Shown piece by piece: positions 1-5,464 of a stretch of 5,928 nt of DNA. This stretch comes from Gammaproteobacteria bacterium (GTDB lineage: Bacteria > Pseudomonadota > Gammaproteobacteria > GCF-002020875), in NCBI GenBank assembly GCA_018671205.1, contig JABHIC010000141.1, positions 1-5,928 of the forward strand, read 5' to 3'. Every line of letters starts with the position of its first letter. Positions within the stretch are counted from its first letter, which is position 1. Below the pieces are notes generated by a model. It was given only the letters and a program-made list of their open reading frames with translations, was not told where the DNA came from and did not search any database. The translations under genes were made by a program, and so were the position numbers.

Positions 1-120
1 AGCTTATTGAACTCGTTAAATAGCGACACTATTCGCCTCATTCAATAAACTCACCTTATAATCTTTCTGTGATTTTCGCTACGGCTTCTATTCTCGGACA
101 GCCACCTAGAGGGAAATGTT

Positions 121-174
121 ATGATAAATTTACCTAATAGGCCATGTTTTCTGGATACAGAGTATAGCATCTAA
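121..174 (+). CDS. possible 17-residue small ORF
   Basis: An ATG at 121 is preceded by AGAGGG (108-113) with a 7-nt spacer, a good ribosome-binding arrangement. It opens a 17-codon frame (MINLPNRPCFLDTEYSI) ending in TAA. A perfect TATAAT lies at 57-62, but no clear -35 hexamer stands at the right distance. The peptide has no recognisable domain, signal peptide or membrane segment. Such ORFs arise often by chance, so this is only a candidate small peptide or leader ORF. Confidence 0.15.
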   Translation: MINLPNRPCFLDTEYSI

Positions 175-178
175 TAAA

Positions 179-238
179 CCCGGAATCCTCAGTTGAATCG
201 CGAAAGTACACCCAAGCTCCTCCCGGAATATCCGTTGA
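179..238. repeat. imperfect direct repeat CCCGGAAT-N4/5-GTTGA
   Basis: CCCGGAAT followed by GTTGA occurs twice, at 179-196 (5-nt gap between the two blocks) and at 222-238 (4-nt gap). The copies are offset by 42-43 nt, about four helical turns. ATCGCG (197-202) and its reverse complement CGCGAT (245-250) also flank the second copy. Two similarly phased copies upstream of a gene could be a regulator-binding site, but two copies alone do not show it. Confidence 0.35.
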
Positions 239-265
239 GGTAACCGCGATACGGGTGGGATGGTG

Positions 266-271
266 TATTAT
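266..271 (+). promoter_or_regulatory. possible -10 box for the scpB operon
   Basis: TATTAT matches five of six positions of the sigma-70 -10 consensus. No good -35 box lies at 16-18 nt, and the nearest TTGA-like hexamer (TTGAGG, 235-240) is 25 nt away. If used, transcription would start at about 277-279, inside the left arm of the hairpin at 272-308. Weak support. Confidence 0.2.
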
Positions 272-308
272 GGGCACCGCTGAAAAATTACTATTTTTTG
301 AGGTGCCC
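272..308 (+). repeat. strong stem-loop in the scpB leader
   Basis: A perfect outer stem pairs GGGCACC (272-278) with GGTGCCC (302-308). The inside continues with a G-A mismatch, a C-G pair, a bulged T281, a G-T wobble and then AAAAAT (283-288) against ATTTTT, closing on a four-base loop TACT (289-292). About fifteen paired positions span 37 nt. The right arm ends 22 nt before the AAGAGAG ribosome-binding site of scpB. No T-tract follows on the plus strand, so it is not a standard intrinsic terminator. It could be a leader structure affecting mRNA stability or translation, or a protein-binding palindrome. Confidence 0.55.
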
Positions 309-343
309 TTACAATCAAGGGTGACGCACTAAGAGAGTTGAGC

Positions 344-979
344 ATGCAAACTAATCTGAAAAACATTATTGAAGCTGCGTTGATGGCATCAGGAAAGCCT
401 CTCAGCATCAAGCTATTACTGATTCTTTTTGAAGAAGATGCTCGGCCTGATAAAAGAGAGGTTCTAGAGGTGTTGCAGCAGCTTCAGGACGACTATGAGG
501 GGCGGGGTGTTGAGATTGTAGAGGTGGCCAGCGGTTGGCGGTTGCAGGTACGGCAGGAGCTCTCTACCTGGATCAACCGGCTCTGGGAAGAGAAGCCGGC
601 GCGTTACTCTCGGGCACTGCTGGAGACAATGGCATTGATTGCCTACCGCCAGCCCATCACCCGTGGTGAGATCGAGGAGATTCGTGGTGTGGCGGTCAGT
701 AGTAACATCATGAAGACCCTGCAGGAGCGGGAATGGGTACGGATGCTGGGGCATCGTGATGTACCAGGGCGCCCGGCGATGTATGGAACCAGCCGGAAGT
801 TTCTCGACTACTTTGGGCTCAAGGCACTGGATGAGATGCCTACTCTGATGGAGTTAAAGGAGCTGGGCCCACTCAATCAGGAGTTTGAGCTGGGGGTCGT
901 GAGTGAGGATGAAGCCACGGAGAGTGGACAGCGGGTAGATTTGCGCCTGATTGTTAATGAGCAGATGGAGGGAGAATGA
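344..979 (+). CDS. scpB: segregation and condensation protein B
   Basis: ScpB is the small winged-helix subunit that, with the kleisin ScpA, forms the non-SMC part of the bacterial condensin and helps chromosome compaction and segregation. The 211-residue product is within the family range. It has an N-terminal winged helix (about residues 5-75) and a second one from about 90 to 170. The family signature is clear: ALIAYRQPITRGEIEEIRG followed by GHRDVPGRPAMYGTSRKFLDYFGL. The acidic C-terminal tail (about 175-211) is variable in the family. A TTG at 338 in the same frame would add two residues, but AAGAGAG (331-337) abuts it, whereas it stands 6 nt before ATG 344, so I chose 344. The stop overlaps the rluB start by 4 nt (ATGA), implying translational coupling. 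No scpA is next to it. Confidence 0.95.
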   Translation: MQTNLKNIIEAALMASGKPLSIKLLLILFEEDARPDKREVLEVLQQLQDDYEGRGVEIVEVASGWRLQVRQELSTWINRLWEEKPARYSRALLETMALIAYRQPITRGEIEEIRGVAVSSNIMKTLQEREWVRMLGHRDVPGRPAMYGTSRKFLDYFGLKALDEMPTLMELKELGPLNQEFELGVVSEDEATESGQRVDLRLIVNEQMEGE

Positions 980-1962
980 GTAAACAGCCAACAACAGATT
1001 CCGGTATCCCCCTGGAAACATCCCGGAAAACAGCGCCAGAGATTGAAAAGGATGACGCACAGACAACGAACCTTGATGGAGAGCGCCTGCAGAAAGTGTT
1101 AGCACGAGCAGGTATCGGCTCTCGCCGTCAGGTGGAGCAGTGGATTCGCGATGGTAGAATCAAAATTAATCGTCAGCCTGCGACCCTTGGGGTACGGGTT
1201 AGCGCAGAGGATGAGATCCGCCTCAATGGGGATCAGCTTCACCCTTTCCCCAGACCGGGAGAGAGTCGAAAGTCCCGGGTATTGCTCTACCATAAGCCGG
1301 CAGGACAGGTGACTACCCGAAAAGACCCACAGGGGCGGGATACTGTATTCAACCATCTGCCCAAGTTACGCGGGGCGCGTTGGATTGCCGTGGGACGACT
1401 CGACTATAACACCTCCGGGTTGCTACTCTTCACTACCGATGGGGATCTGGCACATCATCTGATGCACCCCTCAGCGGAGGTAGAACGAGAGTATGCGGTA
1501 CGTACTCTCGGGATGGCAAGTGATCAACAGTTGGAACAGTTGCGTAGTGGCGTGGAGCTGGAGGATGGCAGGGCCCACTTCTCGGATATTGTGGACTCAG
1601 GGGGGGCGGGGGTTAACCACTGGTACCATGTTGTACTCCAGGAGGGGCGTAATCGTGAGGTGCGCCGGATGTGGGAGGCGGTAGGGTTGACTGTAAGTCG
1701 CCTGATGCGGGTTCGCTACGGCCCCATTGTGCTCACCTCCAGAGTGCGGATGGGTAAGAGTCGTGAGCTGGAGTTGGAAGAGGTACGGCTACTGCAGGGG
1801 ATTGCCGGGGTGGAGGTGAGTGAGCCACTCAAACTGAAATCACCGGTGAGTAAGGAGGCTGTCAGAGGAAAAAAGGGTGCGCCAGCTAAAAGTCGGATTC
1901 GCCACAAACCCTCCAGCAAGAGTTCTCACAAGTACTCCAGAAGAGATGGGAAAAGAAGCTGA
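976..1962 (+). CDS. rluB: 23S rRNA pseudouridine(2605) synthase RluB
   Basis: RluB isomerises U2605 of 23S rRNA (E. coli numbering) to pseudouridine during large-subunit assembly. The 328-residue protein has an S4 RNA-binding domain at about 35-85 (RLQKVLARAGIGSRRQVEQW and a GRIKIN strand). A catalytic RsuA-family domain runs from about 100 to 275. The GRLDYNTSGLLLFTTDGDL block carries the catalytic aspartate D143. REYAVR (171-176) and the EGRNREVRRMWEAVGL block (223-238) are also typical of the RsuA/RluB/RluE/RluF group. A 36-residue polar leader precedes the S4 domain. A Lys/Arg/Ser-rich tail (about 287-328) resembles the basic tails common in RluB and probably contacts RNA. GGAGG (967-971) lies 4 nt before the ATG, inside the end of scpB. 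RluB is preferred over RsuA, RluE or RluF because of the scpB linkage and the basic tail. Confidence 0.93.
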   Translation: MSKQPTTDSGIPLETSRKTAPEIEKDDAQTTNLDGERLQKVLARAGIGSRRQVEQWIRDGRIKINRQPATLGVRVSAEDEIRLNGDQLHPFPRPGESRKSRVLLYHKPAGQVTTRKDPQGRDTVFNHLPKLRGARWIAVGRLDYNTSGLLLFTTDGDLAHHLMHPSAEVEREYAVRTLGMASDQQLEQLRSGVELEDGRAHFSDIVDSGGAGVNHWYHVVLQEGRNREVRRMWEAVGLTVSRLMRVRYGPIVLTSRVRMGKSRELELEEVRLLQGIAGVEVSEPLKLKSPVSKEAVRGKKGAPAKSRIRHKPSSKSSHKYSRRDGKRS

Positions 1963-2608
1963 TCCGGTTGCCCTCTACTATCGCCTTCAGGACCACTATG
2001 GTCCTCAACAGTGGTGGCCGGCTGAGACCCCTTTTGAGGTGATGGTTGGGGCGATCCTGACCCAGAATGCGGCCTGGGAGCGGGTCGAGGTGGCGATAGC
2101 CAGTCTCAAACAGCACCGGTTAATGAGTGCCGCCGCGATCTGCTCAATCGGGCAGGATGAGCTGGCAGAGGTGATTCGATCTTGCGGTTATTTCAATCTC
2201 AAGGCGAAACGGCTGCAGGCATTCTGCGGTTGGTATAATGGAAGAGAACAGGCGCTATCAGCGCTAGAGACCGTCCCTCTGCGTGAGGCGCTGTTGGCGG
2301 TTCATGGGGTCGGGCCGGAGACCGCAGATGATATGCTGCTATACGCTTTCCAACGGCCGGTTTTTGTGATCGATACCTATACTCGTAGGCTCTTTGAGCG
2401 TTTGGGATGGTATCCGCAAAAGAGCCCGTACCAACAGCTCCAGCAGTTTGTAGAGGGCGCCTTCTCCTCGTGGAAAGAGGCCGAACGAATAGTTATTTTC
2501 AATGAGTTACATGGTCTCATTGTCGCTCACGCCAAGGCTTTCTGCAAAAAACAGCCCCGCTGCATGGGGTGTCCACTACAGTGTGGCTATGAGCCTGAAA
2601 AAAAGTAG
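1946..2608 (+). CDS. endonuclease III-like HhH-GPD DNA glycosylase with Fe-S cysteines
   Basis: The product is a predicted base-excision-repair DNA glycosylase of the HhH-GPD superfamily, in the subgroup with a GPQxWWPAxTPFEVMVGAILTQNxAW start. From ATG 1946 it is 220 residues. The helix-hairpin-helix lies at about 119-134 (VHGVGPETADDMLLYA), followed by catalytic aspartate D143 (VIDTYTRR). Four cysteines near the end (C200, C206, C209, C213) fit a 4Fe-4S cluster, but with spacing C-X5-C-X2-C-X3-C rather than the C-X6-C-X2-C-X5-C of E. coli Nth. The position of the Nth catalytic lysine (K120, in GVGRKTA) is glutamate E125 here, so lyase activity by the usual route is not expected and a monofunctional glycosylase is likely. 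Substrate cannot be told. ATG 1946 matches usual homologue lengths and overlaps rluB by 17 nt. GTG 1877, with AGAGG at 1864-1868, is an alternative start adding 23 unconserved-looking residues. Operon position suggests translation coupled to rluB. Confidence 0.88.
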   Translation: MGKEADPVALYYRLQDHYGPQQWWPAETPFEVMVGAILTQNAAWERVEVAIASLKQHRLMSAAAICSIGQDELAEVIRSCGYFNLKAKRLQAFCGWYNGREQALSALETVPLREALLAVHGVGPETADDMLLYAFQRPVFVIDTYTRRLFERLGWYPQKSPYQQLQQFVEGAFSSWKEAERIVIFNELHGLIVAHAKAFCKKQPRCMGCPLQCGYEPEKK

Positions 2609-2637
2609 TCTCCCCCTCTTCTCCTTGTTAGAGGGAG
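2598..2637 (-). terminator. possible terminator for the minus-strand proline-rich gene
   Basis: In the 44-nt convergent gap, CTCCCTCT on the minus strand (2637 to 2630) can pair with AGAGGGGG (2619 to 2612) through eight positions including one G-T wobble, around a 10-nt loop. Seven Ts (2604 to 2598) follow 7 nt after the stem. The stem-to-T distance is longer than in a classic intrinsic terminator. On the plus strand the stem is one pair poorer and has no T-tract. Moderate to weak evidence. Confidence 0.35.
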
Positions 2638-2652
2638 GTCTCCAGTAGAGAT

Positions 2653-3264
2653 TTAGCGCCGATAGTAAGGGTAAGGTGCGCGTCGTGGAGCCTGTATGGG
2701 AGGGAAAGGCGGAGGCGCGTAGAAAGGCATTGGTGGTCTCGGAGGACGGTAGCCATATTGACGTGGGTCAGCTGCTCTTTGGCGATAGTAGTCGTTTGGT
2801 CTTGGTGGAGGGGCGAAGCGGTTTGCTCTGGGTGGAGGCAGAGGGATTCTTGGTTTGGCTATCGTCCGGGGGCTGGAAGGCGGTTGTGGTTTGCGTCTCG
2901 GTGTGACTACCGGGACTGACGGGGGTTTTGGCACAGCCTTGGTTGCCACTTTTGGGGGGGCAACTTTCGGTACGGCTATGGTGGGTGCAACAGGCATCGG
3001 GCGTATGCGCTGTCGAGGCGCGGCCTGCTGACGATGATTGCTGCCTGACCCCACATTCATGTTGAAGGGAGGGTCAATGGTGTTGTAATCGATGGTCTCA
3101 CCCGGTCCCTCATCCGGGTCATCCAGTGTGCTGGGCTCCAACCCCCAGGCTGTGGCCAGATCATTTTCATTACCCCAGGGGCCAAACCATTGGGCCGAGG
3201 CCGTCGTGGTGCAGAACAGGCCCGCTGCAATGAACAGGCTGGTGATACGAATAGTTGTCTTCAT
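2653..3264 (-). CDS. exported proline-rich protein of unknown function
   Basis: I do not recognise a defined family. The 203-residue product starts with a clear signal peptide (basic MKTTIR, hydrophobic core, cleavage after ASA at residue 24), so the mature protein begins QWFGPWGNE and is periplasmic or secreted. The mature chain is in two parts. An acidic stretch (about 32-65) is followed by a strongly basic, low-complexity region from 83 to the end, with 39 prolines in 121 residues, many as PP or PPP, mixed with Arg, Ala and Tyr and ending PYPYYRR. There is no cysteine after the signal peptide and no lipobox. The Trp-rich WFGPWG start, the FNMN segment (67-70) and the Pro/Tyr-rich end loosely recall sulfur-globule proteins of sulfur-oxidising gammaproteobacteria; this is resemblance only. 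A structural or cell-wall-associated disordered protein is equally possible. The ribosome-binding site is poor (AGGG 12 nt before the ATG). It lies 101 nt downstream of the Bax-like gene on the same strand. Confidence 0.8.
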   Translation of the reverse strand: MKTTIRITSLFIAAGLFCTTTASAQWFGPWGNENDLATAWGLEPSTLDDPDEGPGETIDYNTIDPPFNMNVGSGSNHRQQAAPRQRIRPMPVAPTIAVPKVAPPKVATKAVPKPPSVPVVTPRRKPQPPSSPRTIAKPRIPLPPPRANRFAPPPRPNDYYRQRAADPRQYGYRPPRPPMPFYAPPPFPPIQAPRRAPYPYYRR

Positions 3265-3306
3265 AGCGGTAGTCTACCCTGTTAAGGTCAATCAATCAGA
3301 GCGGTG

Positions 3307-3315
3307 AGAATAGCA
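3307..3315 (-). promoter_or_regulatory. possible extended -10 promoter for the proline-rich gene
   Basis: On the minus strand TGCTATTCT forms an extended -10 element (TGN plus TATTCT) without a good -35 box. Transcription would begin near 3300, leaving a leader of about 36 nt. It would let the proline-rich gene be expressed apart from the Bax-like gene upstream. Weak evidence. Confidence 0.25.
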
Positions 3316-3365
3316 GAAAATGGTGGTTTAGGGGGGGCTGATTAAGCCTCTGCGAAACTAGAGGG

Positions 3366-4151
3366 CTAGTCGTACTGCCCAAGCTGGTTCTGTGAAATGA
3401 TTTTCTCTAGCAGCGACATATAGTGTTCACCATTTCTGGCATAGAGGTCGAGCCCCTTCAGTAGTAGTGTGCCGGAGGGGCTAAGTAGGTTGCTACGTTG
3501 CTGGTGACGTAGTTTACGTAGCGCCTCAAAGGCGCTGCGGGTATTGAGAATATGGATATATTTTTTGATCGCTGTGTGCAGATCAGGATAGCGTTCTACC
3601 TCGTGGGTGGCACCATCGGCCCGTTGTTTGGGAACAATGCCACAGCCGGGTGTGGAGCACCAGATACCGAAGTAGTTATTTCCCTCACGGGCAAAACGGG
3701 AGGTTCCCCATGCTGACTCAATGGCGGCCTGGGCAATCAATAGGGAGAGTGGAATAGAGTCTGTCCGTTTGAGCACCTGAAGCCAGTGGGAGTGGCGGTC
3801 GGAGTCAAACTGTTTGATCTCCAGATGGCGGGCATGGTTCATGATCCACTCTTTTTCATCCGCGCTGAGTGGGTCTCCGGCACGGTAACGCAAGTAGAGT
3901 GCCAGCAGAATAGTCCGTTTCTTTTCAATATTGTGGAGGATAGGACGTGAGTGCGCCGCAATCATCTTAATAAATGCCTGTTTACGGATGGATATATTTT
4001 TAATGCTACTGAAGTCGGGTATTGGAGCGGTGTGGCGGAGCTCTTTGAGTACCAGTTTGTCGGGGGCAGGTTCGACGGGAGTCGTTGCCACCGCTGTGGT
4101 GACAGTAATAGCTGAGAGAAGAGAGACGGCAAACGATAGTGCTCTCATCAT
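3366..4151 (-). CDS. Bax-like exported glucosaminidase (peptidoglycan hydrolase)
   Basis: The product belongs to the Bax group of the glucosaminidase (GH73-like, PF01832) fold and probably cleaves glycan strands of peptidoglycan in the periplasm. It has 261 residues, close to the E. coli Bax length. Residues 1 to about 22 form a signal peptide (hydrophobic, ending TTAVA). The catalytic region starts near 132: IPLSLLIAQAAIESAWGTSRFA contains the likely catalytic glutamate E145. The Bax-typical REGNNYFGIWCSTPGCGIVP (156-174) follows with cysteines C165 and C170. THEVERYPDLHTAIKKYI (182-199) and ILNTRSAFEALRKLR follow. The region 30-125 is the helical Bax N-terminal part. GGAG (4161 to 4158) lies 6 nt before ATG 4151; a second ATG follows immediately. 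Only 3 nt separate this start from the DUF302 stop, so the two are almost certainly one transcript. Exact bond specificity has not been shown for many family members. Confidence 0.9.
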   Translation of the reverse strand: MMRALSFAVSLLSAITVTTAVATTPVEPAPDKLVLKELRHTAPIPDFSSIKNISIRKQAFIKMIAAHSRPILHNIEKKRTILLALYLRYRAGDPLSADEKEWIMNHARHLEIKQFDSDRHSHWLQVLKRTDSIPLSLLIAQAAIESAWGTSRFAREGNNYFGIWCSTPGCGIVPKQRADGATHEVERYPDLHTAIKKYIHILNTRSAFEALRKLRHQQRSNLLSPSGTLLLKGLDLYARNGEHYMSLLEKIISQNQLGQYD

Positions 4152-4154
4152 GGA

Positions 4155-4748
4155 TTACTCCGTTGCCTCAGTGACGATTTTGCTGAGCATCGCCTCAACC
4201 TCCAACAGCACCTCACGAGAGCTTGAAGAGCCGATCTTTGAGAGTTGTAGATAAGAGATATGGACGATATTCGGGGCTGCAGTGGTGGAATAGAGTGCAA
4301 TCGAGTAGGGGCAGAAAATTACGTTGGCGGGGTCTGCATCGGTCATCTTGCGTGAGAGTGTGGCACTACAAAACTCAATCACCTCAGAGCGAGTAAAGGT
4401 TGCACTGGCTGCTGCCTCGCTAGCGGGAGCATCCGTTTCAGCCCCATTACCCTCTTCAATCCCTATCTTTTCGCGTGCAATTTTGATCATTGAGCGTGCC
4501 TTCTCTTCCACCGTACTGTGGATCTTACTGACCTTGGCAACCAGGTCCTTGCCGGTTCTCTCCAACATGCCTCCCACATCAGAGCGATGGGCAACGACCA
4601 GCCCCTGGTTCGTGATTCCCTCTTCGATATACTCCTTGATGGTATCAAACTCCTCCTCAACTTCATGGTGCGCCCAGAGCCCGTCAGCAAGCGTTGAGAG
4701 GGGGAGTAAGAGCAGTAGTGTAGTAATTATTTTTTCTGTTTTTCTCAT
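4155..4748 (-). CDS. exported DUF302-domain protein
   Basis: The 197-residue product has a signal peptide (MRKTEK, a run of leucines, cleavage near LSTLA-DG at 21/22) and resembles DUF302 (PF03625) proteins, whose function is not established. The domain appears split. The N-terminal part (about 31-72, with IKEYIEEGITNQGLVVAHRSDVGGML) is separated from the C-terminal part (about 120-170, with EFCSATLSRKM and NVIFCPYSIALY) by a charged helical segment and a linker rich in Ala, Ser and Thr (about 73-118). Cysteines C127 and C146 are the only ones and sit in the FC motifs of this subgroup; they could form a disulfide or bind a ligand. A helical end (about 175-195) follows. The ribosome-binding site AGGGG is 8 nt before the ATG. 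It is the first gene of an apparent operon with the Bax-like hydrolase and faces the divergent SLT lipoprotein gene, so an envelope-related role is inferred. Confidence 0.83.
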   Translation of the reverse strand: MRKTEKIITTLLLLLPLSTLADGLWAHHEVEEEFDTIKEYIEEGITNQGLVVAHRSDVGGMLERTGKDLVAKVSKIHSTVEEKARSMIKIAREKIGIEEGNGAETDAPASEAAASATFTRSEVIEFCSATLSRKMTDADPANVIFCPYSIALYSTTAAPNIVHISYLQLSKIGSSSSREVLLEVEAMLSKIVTEATE

Positions 4749-4806
4749 TTTTTATACCCCTTTCTGGTCAGTCAGTGGAACGAGTCTACCCGCAAAGCCA
4801 ATCCAC

Positions 4807-4815
4807 TGTATATCA
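4807..4815 (-). promoter_or_regulatory. possible extended -10 promoter for the DUF302-Bax operon
   Basis: On the minus strand TGATATACA gives an extended -10 (TGA followed by TATACA, four of six to consensus). The -35 region at a 17-18-nt spacer is poor, as is allowed for extended -10 promoters. Transcription would start near 4800, leaving a leader of about 50 nt before ATG 4748. Confidence 0.35.
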
Positions 4816-4820
4816 GTTTT

Positions 4821-4850
4821 TTGAGATTGATTCTTGAATTGATCGATAAG
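4821..4850 (+). promoter_or_regulatory. possible promoter for the SLT lipoprotein gene
   Basis: TTGAGA (4821-4826, five of six to the -35 consensus) is followed after 18 nt by GATAAG (4845-4850, four of six to -10). Transcription would begin at about 4857, giving a leader of only about 16 nt. The element lies back to back with the divergent extended -10 at 4807-4815, so one regulator could act on both sides. Confidence 0.3.
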
Positions 4851-4872
4851 GATAGGGTTAAATTACTCCAGT

Positions 4873-5457
4873 ATGAATGGTCTATCCTATTTTTCCCTGT
4901 TGCTATTTTGCTCGACTCTGCTGGTCGGTTGTACCCCCTCTCCTTTTGATGAAGAGAATCTCTGCTCGATCTATGAGCAGAGACCTGAATGGGAGCAGGC
5001 CACGATGGCAGCAGAGAAGCGCTGGGGGATTTCCCAGGAGCTGCTCATGGCGGTGATTCGCCATGAGTCCCGTTTCGTGGGGGATGCAGAGGCACCACGC
5101 AGGTACCATTTTGGGTTTATTCCCGGAAAGCGACTCTCTTCGGCGTATGGCTACTCACAGGCACTTGACCCCACCTGGGGGGAGTACCAGCAACGAACCG
5201 GAAATAGTGACGGAGAGCGGGATGAGTTTGAGGATGCAGTAGATTTTGTGGGCTGGTATCTTAATCGTGCCCACCGTAGTCTGCAGATTTCACGTAGTGA
5301 TGGGTATAACCTCTATCTCGTCTACCATGAGGGGCATCGGGGTTTCTTGCGTCAGGGCTATAAGAACAATCCACGCCTGATGCGGGTGGCCAGTAGAGTC
5401 AACAATACCCGCGTTAGCTATCGACAGCAGTTGAGCCAGTGTCGACCAACTCCCTGA
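4873..5457 (+). CDS. lipoprotein with lytic-transglycosylase-like (SLT) domain
   Basis: The product is a predicted membrane-anchored lytic transglycosylase, cleaving MurNAc-GlcNAc bonds of peptidoglycan from the lipoprotein position. The 194-residue chain begins with a lipoprotein signal: a hydrophobic stretch and lipobox LVGC with the lipidated cysteine C20. The SLT fold follows: WGISQELLMAVIRHESRF (51-68) with likely catalytic glutamate E65, then the SAYGYSQ motif (90-96), a WYLNRAH helix (128-134) and the LYLVYHEG block (147-154). The short single-domain form resembles the SLT_4-like proteins (PF19489 group) more than Slt70 or MltC. No strong ribosome-binding site precedes the ATG; a purine-rich GGATAGGG (4850-4857) is 15 nt away. 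An in-frame stop at 4840-4842 with no ATG, GTG or TTG after it rules out a longer start. It is divergent from the DUF302-Bax operon and convergent with grxC, 2 nt apart. Confidence 0.87.
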   Translation: MNGLSYFSLLLFCSTLLVGCTPSPFDEENLCSIYEQRPEWEQATMAAEKRWGISQELLMAVIRHESRFVGDAEAPRRYHFGFIPGKRLSSAYGYSQALDPTWGEYQQRTGNSDGERDEFEDAVDFVGWYLNRAHRSLQISRSDGYNLYLVYHEGHRGFLRQGYKNNPRLMRVASRVNNTRVSYRQQLSQCRPTP

Positions 5458-5464
5458 ATTCAGG
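5453..5464. repeat. perfect 12-bp palindrome spanning two convergent stop codons
   Basis: CCTGAATTCAGG is a perfect palindrome centred in the 2-nt gap between the SLT lipoprotein gene and grxC. It contains both TGA stops, plus-strand at 5455-5457 and minus-strand at 5460-5462, placed symmetrically. It has no loop of its own and no flanking T-tract, so it is not a standard terminator. It may simply follow from two mirrored stop codons. Confidence 0.6.

Larger units (their letters stand above)
1..343. other. AT-rich region upstream of scpB without a convincing gene
   Basis: No long reading frame is open in any frame here, and stop codons are dense. I see no tRNA or rRNA. The stretch holds a perfect TATAAT at 57-62 without a recognisable -35 box, a 17-codon ORF at 121-174, an imperfect direct repeat at 179-196 and 222-238, a -10-like TATTAT at 266-271 and a strong hairpin at 272-308. 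scpA, the usual partner immediately upstream of scpB, is not present. The region may be the regulatory and leader region of the scpB operon plus the flank of an unseen upstream gene. Confidence 0.6.

Noticed and set aside
57..62. Perfect TATAAT as a scpB promoter
   Set aside because: No -35 box at a usable distance, AT-rich surroundings make it likely by chance, and it is over 280 nt from scpB.
338..343. TTG start for scpB
   Set aside because: The AAGAGAG motif abuts it with no spacer; ATG 344 has a proper 6-nt spacing.
3325..3350. Possible hairpin with a seven-G run after the Bax-like gene
   Set aside because: The stem relies on few pairs and wobbles, with no T-tract on either strand. Not reported as a terminator.
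3931..4254. 107-codon plus-strand reading frame
   Set aside because: Shadow of the Bax-like and DUF302 genes, with no independent support.
4324..4824. 166-codon plus-strand reading frame
   Set aside because: It runs antisense to the DUF302 gene and past its start. The translation is Ser/Val/Ala-rich with no family pattern, and the opposite strand has a signal peptide, SD and domain motifs.
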